DNA of 64,000 nucleotides from Pseudomonas sp. URMO17WK12:I2 (GTDB lineage: Bacteria > Pseudomonadota > Gammaproteobacteria > Pseudomonadales > Pseudomonadaceae), in contig NZ_QKYW01000008.1 in assembly GCF_003253735.1 (NCBI RefSeq), positions 1 to 64,000 on the forward strand, read 5' to 3'. The notes below the pieces were generated by a model. That model had not been told where the DNA came from, ran no database searches, and was given only the letters and a program-made list of their open reading frames with translations. Shown here piece after piece: positions 1 to 9,369 of this stretch (its first letter is position 1; every line of letters begins with the position of its first letter). Both the position numbers and the translations under genes were made by a program.

Positions 1-30
1 AGTACTAATTGCCCGTGAGGCTTGACCATA
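1..30 (+). rRNA. 23S ribosomal RNA, 3' end (partial)
   Basis: The first bases match the conserved 3' terminus of Pseudomonas 23S rRNA, ending in the GGCTTGACCATA tail. The gene enters from outside the window. The end is placed by analogy with the E. coli 23S terminus and may be off by a few bases. Confidence 0.85.
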
Positions 31-164
31 TAACACCCAAACAATTTGGCTGTTAGACGGTAGAAGTCGACAGTAATGCCGAAAATTTGCGAGAACACGC
101 AATACCAACTGACATCACATACCCAATTCGCTGCAGCGGCTAAACCCCGAAGCAGCAACCAGTT

Positions 165-284
165 TGCTTGACGACCATAGAGCGTTGGAACCACCTGATC
201 CCATCCCGAACTCAGTAGTGAAACGATGCATCGCCGATGGTAGTGTGGAGTTTCTCCATGTGAGAGTAGGTCATCGTCAAGCTT
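165..284 (+). rRNA. 5S ribosomal RNA
   Basis: A 120-base segment starts with TGCTTGACGA and ends with the complementary TCGTCAAGC, which form the terminal helix. It contains the conserved 5S core CCGAACTCAG and the GTGAAACGATGCATCGCCGATG block. It lies about 135 bases after the 23S tail, as expected in an rRNA operon. The 3' boundary is uncertain by a few bases. Confidence 0.95.
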
Positions 285-290
285 CTACCA

Positions 291-331
291 GAAACCCCAG
301 ATCTCGACAGAGGTCTGGGGTTTCGTCTTTT
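291..331 (+). terminator. Terminator of the rRNA operon
   Basis: An 11-bp perfect inverted repeat (291-301 and 314-324) with a 12-base loop is followed by a T-rich tract (GTCTTTT). It directly follows the 5S gene and closes the rRNA operon. Confidence 0.85.
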
Positions 332-540
332 CCGCGACAGAAAAATCCGAGCCGGGAGCGATCTAGCTATCGCTGGCTCAACCTTGATGCTCAAGGTAAT
401 CCGCAATTACCTAAATCGCCGCACAGCCAAGGTGGTCGACGTAACGCTGGGGTAATGTTTGTCGCGCAGATAATCGGTATAACGGTGCGTTGCTTGCAGG
501 GTCTCATTTAGAATGGGCGACATTTTCGAGAACTCCATCC

Positions 541-1200
541 ATGCCCGAGTCGGCCGCTCAACAGTCGTTAGCTGAAGTCCCGCTGAGGGAGCTGGTTGCC
601 TGCCATGAGTGCGATCTGCTGATGCATCGCCCGGTGATTGGCGATGGTGAGCGTGTCGAGTGCCCACGCTGTGGCTACGAGCTGTATAGCCATCGCCCCC
701 AGGTGATACGCCGCAGTCTCGCTCTGGTGCTGGCTGCGTTGCTTCTCTATATCCCCGCCAATTTCCAGCCGATCATGCAGATGACCATGCTCGGGCAGTC
801 CTCTCATGACACGGTGTGGAGCGGCGTGCTTGGGCTGTACGACAGCGGCATGCAGAGCATCGCCGTGGTGGTGTTCCTATGCAGCATGGCGGTTCCGCTG
901 CTGAAGCTGCTTTGCCAGCTGCTGGTACTGCTGAGCATCTGCCTGAACGTGGGCCGTGGCTATGGTTTGCTGCTCTATCGCATCTACCACCATATGCGCG
1001 AGTGGGGCATGCTCGAGGTGTACCTGATCGGCATCCTGGTTTCCATCGTCAAGCTGGCAGACCTCGCGGAGCTTTCCGTTGGCTTGGGGCTTTTCTGTTT
1101 CATCGCGTTGTTGCTCGTACAGGTCTGGTTGGAGGTCACCATGTCGCCTCACCAGATATGGGAAGCGCTGGCCGGGGAGGATCGCCATGCGCGCCATTGA
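541..1200 (+). CDS. LetA/PqiA-type membrane protein, first half (219 aa)
   Basis: This is a PqiA-domain inner-membrane protein, the partner of MCE-domain proteins in lipid transport between the membranes. A zinc ribbon lies near the N-terminus (CHEC...CPRC, about residues 20-43), followed by four hydrophobic segments, as in one PqiA domain. E. coli LetA (YebS) and PqiA carry two such domains in one polypeptide of over 400 residues; here each half is its own gene. The ATG at 541 is preferred over an upstream TTG at 490 because homology starts just after it, although no strong ribosome binding site is visible. The next gene overlaps its end by 14 bases, indicating translational coupling. Confidence 0.87.
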   Translation: MPESAAQQSLAEVPLRELVACHECDLLMHRPVIGDGERVECPRCGYELYSHRPQVIRRSLALVLAALLLYIPANFQPIMQMTMLGQSSHDTVWSGVLGLYDSGMQSIAVVVFLCSMAVPLLKLLCQLLVLLSICLNVGRGYGLLLYRIYHHMREWGMLEVYLIGILVSIVKLADLAELSVGLGLFCFIALLLVQVWLEVTMSPHQIWEALAGEDRHARH

Positions 1201-1810
1201 TGCCGGGTTGGTCATCTGCCACGAATGCCACCAGCTCAATCGTCATCAGCCCGAGCTGAAACGCCAGTTCTGCACGCGTTGCGGGGGGCGGATACATGAG
1301 CGTCGGCCCAACAGCCTGGTGCGTACCTGGGCGCTGCTGATTACCGCCGCCATTCTCTATATTCCTGCGAACGTGCTGCCGATCATGACGGTCAATTCCT
1401 TCGGCAAGGGGCAGCCTGACACCATCATGTCGGGGGTCATTACCCTGGTCGAGAACGGCATGGCGCCGATCGCCATTGTCGTGTTCGTCGCCAGTATTCT
1501 GGTGCCCACCTTCAAGTTGGTCGGCATCGGCCTTCTGTTGTATTCGGTACAGCGACATCAGCCGATGTCCGCTCGCCAACGTATCTTGATGTACCGCTTC
1601 ATCGAATGGATCGGGCGCTGGTCCATGCTGGATATCTTCGTCATTGCCATTCTCGTGGCGGTGGTGCGGTTCGGCAGTCTGGCCAGCGTCGAACCGGGGG
1701 TGGGAGCGGTGGCATTCGCCAGTGTGGTGATTCTGACCATGTTGGCAGCACTGACCTTCGACCCACGGTTGATTTGGGATAACACGGAATCGGATGACGA
1801 CCATGAATGA
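1187..1810 (+). CDS. LetA/PqiA-type membrane protein, second half (207 aa)
   Basis: This is the second PqiA-domain protein of the operon, with its own zinc ribbon (CHEC at about residues 10-13 and CTRC near residue 30) and about four transmembrane segments. It corresponds to the C-terminal half of a two-domain LetA. The ATG at 1187 has a good ribosome binding site (GGGGAGG at 1174-1180) and lies inside the end of the preceding gene. An in-frame upstream extension would run through the preceding reading frame and is not credible. The end overlaps the MCE gene by 17 bases. The two halves probably assemble in the inner membrane under the LetB-like tube; that is inferred from E. coli LetAB. Confidence 0.87.
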   Translation: MRAIDAGLVICHECHQLNRHQPELKRQFCTRCGGRIHERRPNSLVRTWALLITAAILYIPANVLPIMTVNSFGKGQPDTIMSGVITLVENGMAPIAIVVFVASILVPTFKLVGIGLLLYSVQRHQPMSARQRILMYRFIEWIGRWSMLDIFVIAILVAVVRFGSLASVEPGVGAVAFASVVILTMLAALTFDPRLIWDNTESDDDHE

Positions 1811-4100
1811 TCTGCCCACCGCCAGGACGCGTCCGGCTTCCAACTGGTCTGCCATCTGGGTATTGCCGCTGATCGCGCTGCTGATCGGCGGCTGGCTGGC
1901 CTGGCGGGCCTATAGCGAGGCCGGCATCGAGATCCAGGTGGTCTTCGCCAGCGGTGAGGGCATCGAGGCCGGCAAGACCGAGGTGGTCTACAAGGGCATG
2001 TCGATCGGCAAGGTCACCAGCCTCACGCTGGACAAGAGCGACAAGCAGCGTGGGGTGATTGCCACGCTGGAGATGAACAAGGATATCGAGTCCCAGTTGC
2101 GCACCGGCACGCGCTTTTGGCTGGTCAAACCAAGCGTGAGCCTGGCCGGGATTACCGGTCTGGAAACCCTGGTGTCCGGTAACTACATCGCCTTCAGCCC
2201 GGGTACTGGCGAGCCGGCCTATGACTTCCAGGCTCTGGCCCAGGCACCGCCGCTTTCCGATGAACAGCCCGGCCTGCACCTGACCCTCAAGGCCGAGCGA
2301 CTGGGCTCGCTCAATCGCGACAGCCCGGTGTTCTTCAAGCAGATCCAGGTTGGCCGAGTGAAGGACTACGAGCTGGCTGCCGATCAGACCTCGGTAGAGG
2401 TGAAAGTCTTTATCGAGCCGGCCTATGCCCACCTGGTGCGCAAACACACGCGTTTCTGGAACGCCAGCGGCATCAGTATCGACGCCAACTTCTCGGGCGT
2501 GAAGGTTCGCAGCGAGTCGTTGGCCAGCATCGTGGCCGGCGGTATCGCCTTCGCCACACCGGAGCATCGCAAGGACAGCCCGCCTACCGACCCCAGTAAA
2601 CCCTTCCGTCTCTATGAGGACTTCGACGCTGCCCAGGCCGGCATCAAGGCCGTGGTCAAACTGACTGACTTCGAAGGGCTGCAGGCCGGGCGTACGCCGG
2701 TCATGTACAAGGGTATTCAGGCAGGTTTGCTGAAGACCCTCAAGGTCGACCCGGATCTGAAGAGCGCCACCGCCGAGCTGGCCATGGACCCGCTGGCCGA
2801 GGACTATTTGGTCGAAGGCAGCCAGTTCTGGGTGGTCAAGCCGTCGATCTCCCTGGCCGGCATCACCGGGCTGGAGGCGTTGGTCAAGGGTAACTACATC
2901 GCCATTCGCCCGGGCGAGCTGGGCGGGCCACCACGCCGTGATTTCGTCGCCCGGACCAAGGCGCCACCGCTGGATCTCGGCGCCGAGGGCCTGCACCTGG
3001 TGTTGTTCAGCGACACCCTAGGCTCGGTGGATGTCGGCAGCCCGATTCTCTACCGGCAGATGAAGGTCGGCTCGGTACAGAGCTTCCAGCTCGCGCGCGA
3101 CAACAAGCAGGTGGTGCTCGGCGTGCATATCGAGCCTGAATACGCCAGCCTGGTGAACCGCACCACGCGCTTCTGGAATGTCAGCGGCATCACTCTCAAG
3201 GGCGGTTTGTCCGGCATCGAGGTCAAGAGCGAGTCGCTGCAGACGCTGATGTCCGGGGGCATCGCCTTCGAGACCGATGACCTCAAGGCGCCCGCCGATC
3301 CCAAACGCGTGCAGCGCTTCAATCTGTACGCTGATCGTGAGGCGTCGATGAAGAGTGGTGACGCCCTGAGCATTCGGGTGGAACGTGGCGACGGCCTCTC
3401 GCTAGGCACCGAGATTCGCTACAAGGGCCTGCAGATCGGCAAGATCGAACGGGTCGAGCTGACCGGCGACCTGCAGGCGGTGATGCTGCACGGCCGCATC
3501 ACCACCGCTGCCCAGCAGGTGTTGCGATCGGGCTCGCGCTTCTGGGTGGTCAAGCCCGAGATCGGCCTGACCGGCGCCGCCAACCTGGATACCCTGATTG
3601 GTGGGCAGTACATCGAAGTGCAACCCGCCAGCGGCGGCGGCGGACGGCAAACCGATTTCGTGGCGCTCAAGCAGCCGCCCGAACAGGTGGCCGAGGAGCC
3701 GGGCCTGCGTCTGGTGCTCAGTGCTCCGCGTCGCGGCTCGTTGAAGGCCGGTTCACCCGTGACCTATCGAGAAGTGCAGGTCGGCAAGGTCACTCAGTAT
3801 GAGCTGGGCGCCACGGCTGACCGGGTGCTGATCCATATCCTCATCGAGCCGCGCTATTCCAGCCTGGTGCATACCGGTAGCCGCTTCTGGAGCAGCTCCG
3901 GGTTCGGCGTCGACTTCGGCTTGTTCAAAGGCCTTCAGGTGCGTACCGAGTCTGTGGAGACACTGGTCGCCGGTGGCGTGGCCTTCGCGACACCGGAGCC
4001 GACCGGCAATGCGGCAGTTCCGGGGCAGACCTTTGCGCTGTTCGACGAGGCGCAGCCGGAGTGGCTGCAGTGGGCGCCGAAAATCAACTTGCCCAAGTGA
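1794..4100 (+). CDS. LetB/PqiB-type MCE-domain protein with six MCE repeats (768 aa)
   Basis: The protein has an N-terminal membrane anchor (about residues 18-37), then six tandem MCE (MlaD) domains starting near residues 45, 160, 286, 400, 523 and 637. Each has the pattern of a Gly, a short gap, then a YKG/YRE-x-x-x-G-x-V motif. In E. coli, PqiB has three MCE domains and LetB (YebT) seven; these stack into a periplasmic tunnel that carries lipids. Six domains puts this protein nearer LetB. It overlaps the second LetA half and closes the operon before the terminator at 4177-4205. An alternative ATG at 1803 would remove three residues. Confidence 0.92.
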   Translation: MTTMNDLPTARTRPASNWSAIWVLPLIALLIGGWLAWRAYSEAGIEIQVVFASGEGIEAGKTEVVYKGMSIGKVTSLTLDKSDKQRGVIATLEMNKDIESQLRTGTRFWLVKPSVSLAGITGLETLVSGNYIAFSPGTGEPAYDFQALAQAPPLSDEQPGLHLTLKAERLGSLNRDSPVFFKQIQVGRVKDYELAADQTSVEVKVFIEPAYAHLVRKHTRFWNASGISIDANFSGVKVRSESLASIVAGGIAFATPEHRKDSPPTDPSKPFRLYEDFDAAQAGIKAVVKLTDFEGLQAGRTPVMYKGIQAGLLKTLKVDPDLKSATAELAMDPLAEDYLVEGSQFWVVKPSISLAGITGLEALVKGNYIAIRPGELGGPPRRDFVARTKAPPLDLGAEGLHLVLFSDTLGSVDVGSPILYRQMKVGSVQSFQLARDNKQVVLGVHIEPEYASLVNRTTRFWNVSGITLKGGLSGIEVKSESLQTLMSGGIAFETDDLKAPADPKRVQRFNLYADREASMKSGDALSIRVERGDGLSLGTEIRYKGLQIGKIERVELTGDLQAVMLHGRITTAAQQVLRSGSRFWVVKPEIGLTGAANLDTLIGGQYIEVQPASGGGGRQTDFVALKQPPEQVAEEPGLRLVLSAPRRGSLKAGSPVTYREVQVGKVTQYELGATADRVLIHILIEPRYSSLVHTGSRFWSSSGFGVDFGLFKGLQVRTESVETLVAGGVAFATPEPTGNAAVPGQTFALFDEAQPEWLQWAPKINLPK

Positions 4101-4176
4101 GTGAAGGCAGCTGCGCGTCGGCCCAGCGGCGTTGAAGGCAGGCTCTAGCTCGCAAGCCTTCACCTACGGTGAAACA

Positions 4177-4208
4177 AAAAGGCCCGCGTATTCCGCGGGC
4201 CTTTTGCG
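4177..4208. terminator. Bidirectional terminator between letB-like gene and mksB
   Basis: The strong stem AAAAGGCCCGCG/CGCGGGCCTTTT has a 5-base loop and T/A tracts on either side. It serves the MCE operon from the left and the convergent mks operon from the right. Confidence 0.88.
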
Positions 4209-4222
4209 TTACAGGGGCAGGG

Positions 4223-7057
4223 TCAAGCCGGTTCGACGGCGTCCTGGTCGCTGCTGGCAGGTGTTTCGACCTGCTCGCGGCGTTTGATGTATTTCCAGTC
4301 CGCCTCGTCGATGTAGATGCCGTTCGGGCCGCTGCCACCTTCCAAGTCGATGGCCACGGTGGCCGACACCTGGGGTTTTACCGAGGCGAGAATCGGCACG
4401 AAGCCCAGTTGCAGGCTGGTTTCGATCAGCGCCTGCTGGTTGCGCTCGTCGATGTCCGCGGCCTCGTCGAGGTAGTAGGGCAGGCGTACCCGGCCGGCCT
4501 GGTCGCGGTCCATCAGGTGCAGCAGCAGGTACATGTTGGTCAGCGCCTTGATGGTCATCGTGGTGCCGTTGGAAGCGGCGCCATCGATGTCGGTGTGGAT
4601 CACCGGCTGGCCGTGCACCTTGGTTATCTCGAAGGCCAGCTCGAACAAGTCCTTGAGGCCCAATTGGTTGCCGTTGGCGGCGACCAGGCGCGACAGGTAA
4701 TCCTTGGCCTCTTCGTTCTTGACGTCCTGCTCGGCGTTCTGGGTCAGGTCGAACACCGACAGGGTTTCGCCTTCTTCGTACTGGCCGGCGCTGTGGATGA
4801 TCTGGTCGATATGGCGCAGGGCATCCTTGTTCGGCGCCAGCACGATGCGGAAGCTTTGCAGGTTGGAGACCTGACGCTTGTTGATCTCGCGGTTGAACAG
4901 CGCCAGTTGGTGCTCGAGGTTGTCGTAGTCGCTGCGGATGTTGCGCAGGGTACGGGCAATGTCGGTCACTGCCGCACGTCTGGCCTTCGCCAGCGTGAGG
5001 GCTTCGTCCTGGCGGTGAGCATAGGCGTTGACCAGCAGTTGCAGGCGGCGCTCCATGTCGTCTTCGCTGTCGAACTTGGCGACACCCTTGAGACGCACCT
5101 GGGCGTACAGCGCCTCGATCTGTCCGTCGATGCGCTGCAGGCCCTGCCAGGTGTCCTGGTAGTCGTTGAGCAGCGGCAGCAGGTTGTCCAGCGAGTCGTC
5201 GACCGGCTCCATGAACGGTGTGCCGAAGGGCAGGTCGGCGGGCAACAACTGGCGACGGCGCAGGGCGTCTTCCAGGGTGCGCTCCTTGGCTTCCAGGTCG
5301 GCGATCTGCCGGCCGATCAGTTGCAGCTTGGCGGAGAGCTGCTGGACGCGCTCGGTGAAGGCGTCGCTGGCACGCTTGAGTTCGTCCTGGGCGGCTTCCA
5401 GCTGGGCCAGTTTCTCCAGCTTGTGCGGCTCCTCGGCACTCAGCGTCTGGCTGCGGCGGAAGTCTTCCAGGGCTTTCTGGGCGTCGAGCACGGCCTGATA
5501 CAGCTGCTCGGCCTGGGCCTTGCTGGCGGCGCGGTCGGCGGCCACCGATTGCTGGGTCTTGAGCTGCTTGTACTCGCGATCGAGGCGATCCTTCTGATCG
5601 CGCAAGGCGGCGCGGTCGGCCAGCGCCTGCAGGGCCGGTGGCTCGATGTTCGACAGGTCAATATCCAGGCCGGGCACCTGGAAGCGCTCGCCCTTGAAAC
5701 CGTCGAGAATGGCTTCCAGGGATTTGACCCACACATCGCCGTCGTCGAGCTGAATGCCTTTTTCGCCCAGGGGCAGGCTGAACAGCTGGCCGTTGAACAG
5801 GCGCATCAGGCGGTCGACATCGGCCTGGGAAAACTCTTCGCGCAGACGCGAGTAGCTGTTGTTGTCGGCATGGTCGAGCTGCTGCTTGACCGACTTGAGG
5901 CGTTTTTCCAGCTCGCGCAGGCGCTCGTCCAGGTCTTCACTGGAGAACTGACGGGACTGCGCCAGGGCGCCGGCCAGCTCGTCGTGGGCATCCTTGGCGG
6001 CCAGCAACTGGGCCTCCAGCACCTTGACGTCGTCGACCAGAGCGAAGCGGTTCTTCAGCACTGCCAGTTCGCCGAGCCAGCGCTGGATCTCGCTGATCTC
6101 ACGCTCCATGCGCATCAGTTCCTGGGTGCCGCCGCGCTGGTCGTTCTGCAGGCTGTCCTGCTCGCCCCGGTAGTGCTCGGCCTGGATGACCAACTCCTGC
6201 TTGCGGGCATCGGCGTAGTCGTGCCAGGTGCCCAGCAGATTGTCGAGCAGTGGCGACAGGCGATGCAGCTTGCCGCGCAGCTGGTCGCGCTGGGTCACGC
6301 CCGCGGCCAGGGCTTCAATCTGCGGGCCGGCGGTAACCAGCGCCTGATAGTCCTGCTCCATGCGGCGCACGTCGCGGAAGGCTTCTTCGGTGGCGGCGAT
6401 GTAGTCGACGCTACCCGAGCGCAGGCTGTGCTCGAAGGCATCGAGGAACAGCTGCTTGAGTTTCGCCGCGGTAATCTCCCTCATATGGAGGAGGTTGATA
6501 AACAGCGCGCGGAAGGTCTTCAGGCTCTGCTCGCTGGTCGAGCGCAGCGGGATCAGGGTCAGGTCCAGGGGGATGCTGGTGTGCCCGCCGACCAGCAGGC
6601 GACGCAGCTCGTCGGGCTTGAGTTCATAAGCGGTGATGCCGGCCTGGCCGAGGTTCTTGAACAGCTCGCGCTGACGCAGGCAGGTGCCGCCCTGCTGGTA
6701 GTGGTCCAGATCCAGCTCGCCCTGGTAGGCGAAGAACTGGTGACCGAAGCCGCCGCCCGGGCCACGACCGGCTACGCCGATCACGTGGGGGCCGTGGGGC
6801 AGGGCGACTTCGACGAGGATGTAGCTGGTGTCGGTGGCGAAGTAGAACTTGCGCGACTGCTCCAGGCTGTACTTGCCGAAGCTCATGTCCGACATGCGCG
6901 CCAGGATCGGGAACTGCAGGGCGTTGATCGACGCCGACTTGCCGAGGTTATTGGCGCCGTACACCGACAAGGGGTTTTCCAGCGGGAACAGGCCGAGGCT
7001 GTAGCCGGCGGTGTTGAGCAGCGCGAAGCGGCGGATGCCGTAGCGTTCCTGGGTCAT
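4223..7057 (-). CDS. mksB: MksB, SMC-like ATPase of the MksBEF condensin (944 aa)
   Basis: MksB is the SMC-like motor of the MksBEF complex, which compacts and segregates the chromosome. The Walker A motif GANNLGKS is at residues 34-41 and the Walker B region LDEAADID at about 863-870. Between them lies a long coiled-coil-rich stretch full of Glu, Gln, Leu and Arg. The 944-residue length matches the P. aeruginosa protein as I remember it. It is the last gene of mksF-mksE-mksB, and its start overlaps the mksE stop by four bases (ATGA). No mksG/JetD nuclease follows: the next gene is convergent. This favours a chromosome-organising MksBEF over a Wadjet plasmid-defence operon. Confidence 0.9.
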   Translation of the reverse strand: MTQERYGIRRFALLNTAGYSLGLFPLENPLSVYGANNLGKSASINALQFPILARMSDMSFGKYSLEQSRKFYFATDTSYILVEVALPHGPHVIGVAGRGPGGGFGHQFFAYQGELDLDHYQQGGTCLRQRELFKNLGQAGITAYELKPDELRRLLVGGHTSIPLDLTLIPLRSTSEQSLKTFRALFINLLHMREITAAKLKQLFLDAFEHSLRSGSVDYIAATEEAFRDVRRMEQDYQALVTAGPQIEALAAGVTQRDQLRGKLHRLSPLLDNLLGTWHDYADARKQELVIQAEHYRGEQDSLQNDQRGGTQELMRMEREISEIQRWLGELAVLKNRFALVDDVKVLEAQLLAAKDAHDELAGALAQSRQFSSEDLDERLRELEKRLKSVKQQLDHADNNSYSRLREEFSQADVDRLMRLFNGQLFSLPLGEKGIQLDDGDVWVKSLEAILDGFKGERFQVPGLDIDLSNIEPPALQALADRAALRDQKDRLDREYKQLKTQQSVAADRAASKAQAEQLYQAVLDAQKALEDFRRSQTLSAEEPHKLEKLAQLEAAQDELKRASDAFTERVQQLSAKLQLIGRQIADLEAKERTLEDALRRRQLLPADLPFGTPFMEPVDDSLDNLLPLLNDYQDTWQGLQRIDGQIEALYAQVRLKGVAKFDSEDDMERRLQLLVNAYAHRQDEALTLAKARRAAVTDIARTLRNIRSDYDNLEHQLALFNREINKRQVSNLQSFRIVLAPNKDALRHIDQIIHSAGQYEEGETLSVFDLTQNAEQDVKNEEAKDYLSRLVAANGNQLGLKDLFELAFEITKVHGQPVIHTDIDGAASNGTTMTIKALTNMYLLLHLMDRDQAGRVRLPYYLDEAADIDERNQQALIETSLQLGFVPILASVKPQVSATVAIDLEGGSGPNGIYIDEADWKYIKRREQVETPASSDQDAVEPA

Positions 7058-7746
7058 GCGTCTTGCTCCTGTGCGGCGCGCTCTTCGGCCAGGGCGCGGG
7101 CCATGGCCTCTTCTTCGGATTCTTCGGCGTCGTCGAGGGTGATGATCGGGTCGCCACTGTCGTCGTCGATCAGCACCGGGGCCGGCAGCGGCAGGTCGGT
7201 GCTGTGCAGGCTGGCGGCCAGGTCGCGGTCGTGCTGCACGGACAGGCAGACGTCGAGGAAGCGGTGCATCGGCGGCAGGAAGCGGTACACGCCATTGCTG
7301 TCCTCGGCGAAACCAAGTTGCGTGAGGCGGCGAATGACCTTGTCTTCCAGCTCTTCGTGGGTGGTGACTTCGGCCTGCAGGAACAGGTCGCGGTACTTGT
7401 CGAGCAGTGCCGGCAACTCGTCACGGCCGATGGTGCCGCCATCGAGTACGGAGAGCGGATCACGGCCCTGGTCGGCCAGGTGCTCGACCAGGATGAAGGT
7501 GAACAGCGCCAGGCGCTGAGCGGTCTTGTTGACCTGGGGCGCAGCCTGTTCCGGCACGAAGTAGTAGAAGCCGCGCGGATCGCACACCAGCTCGAAGCCC
7601 AAGGCGCGGAACAGCGCACGATACTGATCCTGCATGCTGGACAGCTGGGCGTAGCACTCGGGTTCGCTGCGCGAGATGTGGTAGCCCTTGAACAGGTCGC
7701 GAAACGCGGCCGCGAGCTGGGTCATTTCTTTCAGGTCGATATTCAT
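7054..7746 (-). CDS. mksE: MksE, condensin accessory subunit (230 aa)
   Basis: MksE is the small winged-helix-type subunit that binds the MksF kleisin. The start is set at 7746 (MNIDLKEM...), where family similarity begins; the reading frame stays open upstream into the intergenic repeat but encodes low-quality Arg/Pro-rich sequence. The C-terminus is very acidic (a run of Asp/Glu around residues 205-225). It is coupled to mksB by a four-base overlap. About 110 bases separate it from mksF, unusually far for this operon, and this gap contains a palindromic repeat. Confidence 0.87.
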   Translation of the reverse strand: MNIDLKEMTQLAAAFRDLFKGYHISRSEPECYAQLSSMQDQYRALFRALGFELVCDPRGFYYFVPEQAAPQVNKTAQRLALFTFILVEHLADQGRDPLSVLDGGTIGRDELPALLDKYRDLFLQAEVTTHEELEDKVIRRLTQLGFAEDSNGVYRFLPPMHRFLDVCLSVQHDRDLAASLHSTDLPLPAPVLIDDDSGDPIITLDDAEESEEEAMARALAEERAAQEQDA

Positions 7747-7810
7747 ATGCGGTGCTCGTTGGCAACTGGAGCGGGGAGCAGGGCAACGCCGGCTCTTGCC
7801 AGAAATTCGG

Positions 7811-7851
7811 GATGGTCTGTGGTGGACAGAAAAAGCGTTGTCCACCCTACG
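7811..7851. repeat. Palindromic intergenic repeat inside the mks operon
   Basis: An inverted repeat GGTGGACA/TGTCCACC (7821-7828 and 7839-7846) has flanking GTAGGG on the minus strand. It resembles the GTAGGGTGGACAACG-type repeat that I associate with several Pseudomonas genomes. It sits between mksF and mksE, so it is transcribed in the operon mRNA and could affect the relative expression of the two genes. Confidence 0.6.
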
Positions 7852-7857
7852 TAAAAA

Positions 7858-9102
7858 TCAGCCATTGGGGCGGCCCACCAGGGCATAGGAACTGATGCTG
7901 ATTTCGTGCTCGCGGGTCAGGTAGGTCTGGCGTTCCAGGCGGTCGCGCTGGAAGCGGCCTTCGCGCGACAGGCGCGAGAACCAGTAGAGCAGCTCATCGG
8001 TGGCGCCCTCGGGCTCCTGCTCCAGCAGCCAGGTCATCAGGTCCGGCAGCGGCAGCGACTGTTCGCAGCGGTCGATCATCTCCCGTGCGGTTTTCGGCGC
8101 ACGCGGGTTGTCACCCTTGCGCTTGCCGCTGGCTTTCGGGAAGTGGTTGGGCTTGGCTTCGAAGCGCGCCAGGGCATAGACGTAGGCTTCGACCTGCGAG
8201 GCGCTGCCGAGGAAGTTGCTCTGCGGGCGGGTGAACAGTGGCATGGCCGCCTGCGGTACGGCATCGATGCCTTTCTTGCGGATCACCGACAGGGCCAGCG
8301 CCGCACCGCGGGTCACGGCGTTGTGGCGGCGCGCTTCCTCGCGCAGCGGCAGCAGCAGCTCGCGGGCCTTGCGCAGGGTCAGCTGGGCGTGGGTCTGCAT
8401 TTCCAGGATGCGCGCGTGGGTGCGCAGCAGCAGGTCATCGTCGACCAGCTGGCCAAGGCGCTGCTGTTCGCCGAGCAGCTTGAGCAGCACCTGTTCGACG
8501 CGGCGCACGCCTTGCTCGAAGGCGCCATCGGCGGCGACCAGCTGGATCATCGGTTCGACGTATTCGTCCCAGGTGGCCAGTACTTCGGCATACCGTTGGC
8601 GCAGGGGAATCTGCCGGTCGCTGGTCTTGGCCCGTTCGGCCACGCCCATCAGCGCCTGCTCGTCGTTGCCCAGCTTCTTCAGTACGTCGCGCACGCGCAT
8701 GTCGAGCAGGCGCAACTGGCGCGCCAGGTCGTTGCCGTCGCGGATCTCGAAGGCGTCCTGAATGTGGCCGGCCAGGCGCTCGAGGTGGCGCAGGTAGGCT
8801 TCGATTTCCAGGCACAGGCCGAGGCGGTGCTCGCGGCGCAGGTAGGACAGAAAGTCGTGAATCTGCGCGTTGAGCTCGAAGCGGTTGGGGCTCTTGGCCA
8901 CCGGCACCAGGATATCCAGGCGGATCCACTGGTCGAGCAGGGCGGTGACATCCACCGCGGTGCTCTGTGGCGGCAACTGGGCGGTCAGCTGGTTGCGCAG
9001 TTCCACCAGGCTCAGGGTGCCGGCGTCGAAGCGTTCGCCGAGCGGCTCGAGCAGGGCCCAGTGCTCGGCGAGGGCGCGCAATACGCGTTTGGGGTCGATC
9101 AT
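7858..9102 (-). CDS. mksF: MksF, kleisin-like subunit of MksBEF (414 aa)
   Basis: This is the first gene of the condensin operon. The N-terminal part (about residues 1-90, beginning MIDPKRVLRALAEHW) fits the winged-helix head of MksF, followed by a mainly helical middle and a C-terminal region ending ...EHEISISSYALVGR. The 414-residue length is in the range of the family. As the kleisin it should bridge the MksB heads and recruit MksE. The promoter is expected in the 267-base region shared with the divergent nspC gene. Confidence 0.86.
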   Translation of the reverse strand: MIDPKRVLRALAEHWALLEPLGERFDAGTLSLVELRNQLTAQLPPQSTAVDVTALLDQWIRLDILVPVAKSPNRFELNAQIHDFLSYLRREHRLGLCLEIEAYLRHLERLAGHIQDAFEIRDGNDLARQLRLLDMRVRDVLKKLGNDEQALMGVAERAKTSDRQIPLRQRYAEVLATWDEYVEPMIQLVAADGAFEQGVRRVEQVLLKLLGEQQRLGQLVDDDLLLRTHARILEMQTHAQLTLRKARELLLPLREEARRHNAVTRGAALALSVIRKKGIDAVPQAAMPLFTRPQSNFLGSASQVEAYVYALARFEAKPNHFPKASGKRKGDNPRAPKTAREMIDRCEQSLPLPDLMTWLLEQEPEGATDELLYWFSRLSREGRFQRDRLERQTYLTREHEISISSYALVGRPNG

Positions 9103-9369
9103 CGCGGGACGGTCGCTCGCTTGCGAAAAAACGCCGATTGTACGGGAAAGCGAGGGGCGCCTGCATTGTCACGCGGGCGTCATCCGCGTGGGGCATGCTC
9201 GGCGTCGAATCACCGGCTCACGGTGCGCAATACGCCATGAAATATCCGTAAATGGACAAAATATGCTCAACGGCCTTTCGAACTGTGGCCGTTGTCGGCA
9301 CAATTCGCGTCCGCTTTTTTCAGGAGGCTGGCGGGCTCCTGTTGGCCGACCTTTATTACGGACTGCGCA

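Noticed and set aside
4169..7519. Very long open frame on the plus strand (over 1,100 codons) opposite mksB
   Set aside because: It is the antisense of mksB/mksE in a high-G+C genome; the translation is Val/Gln/Leu-rich low-complexity with no domain.
4223..9102. A Wadjet-type plasmid defence system
   Set aside because: Only the three condensin-like subunits are present; the JetD/MksG nuclease needed for Wadjet activity is absent.
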